Below are positions 63,489 to 64,000 of a DNA stretch of 64,000 bases, one piece after another (position 1 is the first letter of the stretch; each line of letters opens with the position of its first letter). The stretch is taken from contig CAVSPC010000048.1 in assembly GCA_963729795.1 (NCBI GenBank), positions 12,679 through 76,678 on the forward strand, in the 5' to 3' direction. The position numbers were made by a program, and so were the translations under genes. This DNA comes from CAWBBA01 sp963729795 (lineage in GTDB: Bacteria > Desulfobacterota > Desulfomonilia > Desulfomonilales > Desulfomonilaceae). The notes under the pieces were generated by a model. It searched no databases, was not told the origin of the DNA, and was given only the letters and a program-made list of their open reading frames with translations.

Positions 63489-63641
63489 CTAGAAAAGGGT
63501 GTAGATGAAAGGCGCCGCGACAGGCGAACTGGCGGCCAAAATAACGAAAGCCGACAATATGACCAATACAATTAAAATAGGGGCAAGCCAAAACTTCTTA
63601 CGAACTTTCATGAAATCCCAGAATTCTTTCACCAACGACAT
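63489..63641 (-). CDS. DUF5989-type mini-membrane protein, copy 2
   Basis: A 50-residue protein: a basic-aromatic N-terminus (EFWDFMKVRKKFWLAP) and one transmembrane helix (ILIVLVILSAFVILAA), ending SSPVAAPFIYTLF. It is identical to copy 1 at 41 of 50 positions. AGAGGAGG precedes the ATG. DUF5989 proteins sit beside SxtJ-like genes, carbamoyltransferases and SGNH hydrolases in many genomes; their role is unknown. Confidence 0.8.
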   Translation of the reverse strand: MSLVKEFWDFMKVRKKFWLAPILIVLVILSAFVILAASSPVAAPFIYTLF

Positions 63642-63717
63642 ACCGGTTCCTCCTCTGTAGGCGATTTCATTTCATCAATCAGAATTGCCTCTTCCAAGTC
63701 TCTCTTTTGCTCTGCCC

Positions 63718-63870
63718 CTACAAGATGGGGTAAATGAAAGGCGCTGCGACAGGCGCGCTTGCTGCCAAGAATATGAAAGCCGACACTATGACTAGCACAA
63801 CCAAAATAGGGGCAAGCCAAAACTTCTTGCGGACTTTCATGAAGTCCCAGAATTCTTGCACCAAGGACAT
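63718..63870 (-). CDS. DUF5989-type mini-membrane protein, copy 1
   Basis: A 50-residue paralogue of copy 2, with SLVQEFWDFMKVRKKFWLAP and a helix ILVVLVIVSAFIFLAASAP. GAGGAGG lies six bases before ATG 63870; a longer in-frame version from 63966 is not needed. It begins 35 bases after the SxtJ-like gene. Confidence 0.8.
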   Translation of the reverse strand: MSLVQEFWDFMKVRKKFWLAPILVVLVIVSAFIFLAASAPVAAPFIYPIL

Positions 63871-63905
63871 ATCGGCCTCCTCAGCAGGCAGCCTCAATTT
63901 GCCGA

Positions 63906-64000
63906 CTAAAATTGCTTTTCGTATCTGTCTATGCTGGTATCCGTTTCTTGTTCTCTTCGCATCCAATAGGAATCGGCCTGCGGATCCAGCTTCCTTTCCA
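63906..64000 (-). CDS. SxtJ-like membrane protein, C-terminal end only
   Basis: The last 30 codons of a gene that enters from the window edge. The end reads ERKLDPQADSYWMRR and a charged tail. The phrase RKxDPxADSYW is, from memory, the C-terminus of SxtJ-family membrane proteins, the usual neighbour of DUF5989. Most of the gene is outside the window. Confidence 0.5.
   Translation of the reverse strand, partial: ERKLDPQADSYWMRREQETDTSIDRYEKQF

Noticed and set aside
1..64000. CRISPR array, tRNA, rRNA, transposase or phage genes
   Set aside because: Looked for by eye: no evenly spaced direct repeats, cloverleaf-like sequence or recognisable mobile-element protein was found. Short tRNAs could have been missed without a scan.

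Overview
The window looks like a chromosome segment from a strictly anaerobic Desulfobacterota (deltaproteobacterial) organism, perhaps a Desulfomonile or Syntrophobacter relative. This is inferred from gene content, not from a marker-gene match. The pointers are an electron-bifurcating NfnAB pair, a MobA gene, a small zinc-ribbon protein of deltaproteobacterial type, the order LysM protein-dprA-topA, the block rpmI-rplT-pheS-pheT-merR, and many dispersed palindromic intergenic repeats. No rRNA, tRNA, CRISPR array, prophage or transposase was seen.

Layout. 1-11 kb: a membrane TPR protein, secreted proteins of unknown function, nfnBA, mobA, a TPR/transglutaminase-like exported protein and a parvulin-type foldase. 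11-20 kb: an exported protein with two sulfatase-modifying-factor-like domains and a PDZ domain, glgX with a histidine kinase, and two copies of a 235 bp multi-hairpin repeat. 20-26.7 kb: topA, dprA, a LysM protein and a Tat-exported polysaccharide deacetylase. 26.7-42 kb: hflKC, signalling genes, a GT81-like glycosyltransferase, scpB, a cytoplasmic beta-propeller protein, ugd, uvrB and several small exported proteins. 42.4-43 kb: a repeat-rich exported protein with a clear promoter and terminator.

43.3-48.4 kb is the most distinctive region, a ribosomal-peptide modification cassette. It holds a PqqD-like recognition protein, two radical SAM/SPASM proteins, a 74-residue Gly/Ser/Cys-rich candidate precursor, an HPr-kinase-like ATPase and an S26 peptidase with a Ser/His-type active site. 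From memory it resembles the SynChlorMet (Scm) cassette, which was defined bioinformatically and has no known product. The candidate precursor has a YxxPxI leader motif and five cysteines in CxxG-like repeats about ten residues apart.

48.4-56.6 kb: nfo, map, a Ser/Thr kinase fused to a cyclic-nucleotide-binding domain and zinc ribbon, murD, and a response regulator/histidine kinase pair. 56.1-61.4 kb: the translation block merR-pheT-pheS-rplT-rpmI, with a promoter before rpmI, a probable attenuator before pheS, and no infC. 61.4-64 kb: an SGNH hydrolase/discoidin protein preceded by two DUF5989-type mini-membrane proteins and the end of an SxtJ-like protein.

Three genes (39.7, 43.8 and 62.6 kb) are each broken by what looks like a single-base indel while their conserved motifs stay intact on both sides. 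These may be consensus errors, so their coordinates should be read with that in mind.
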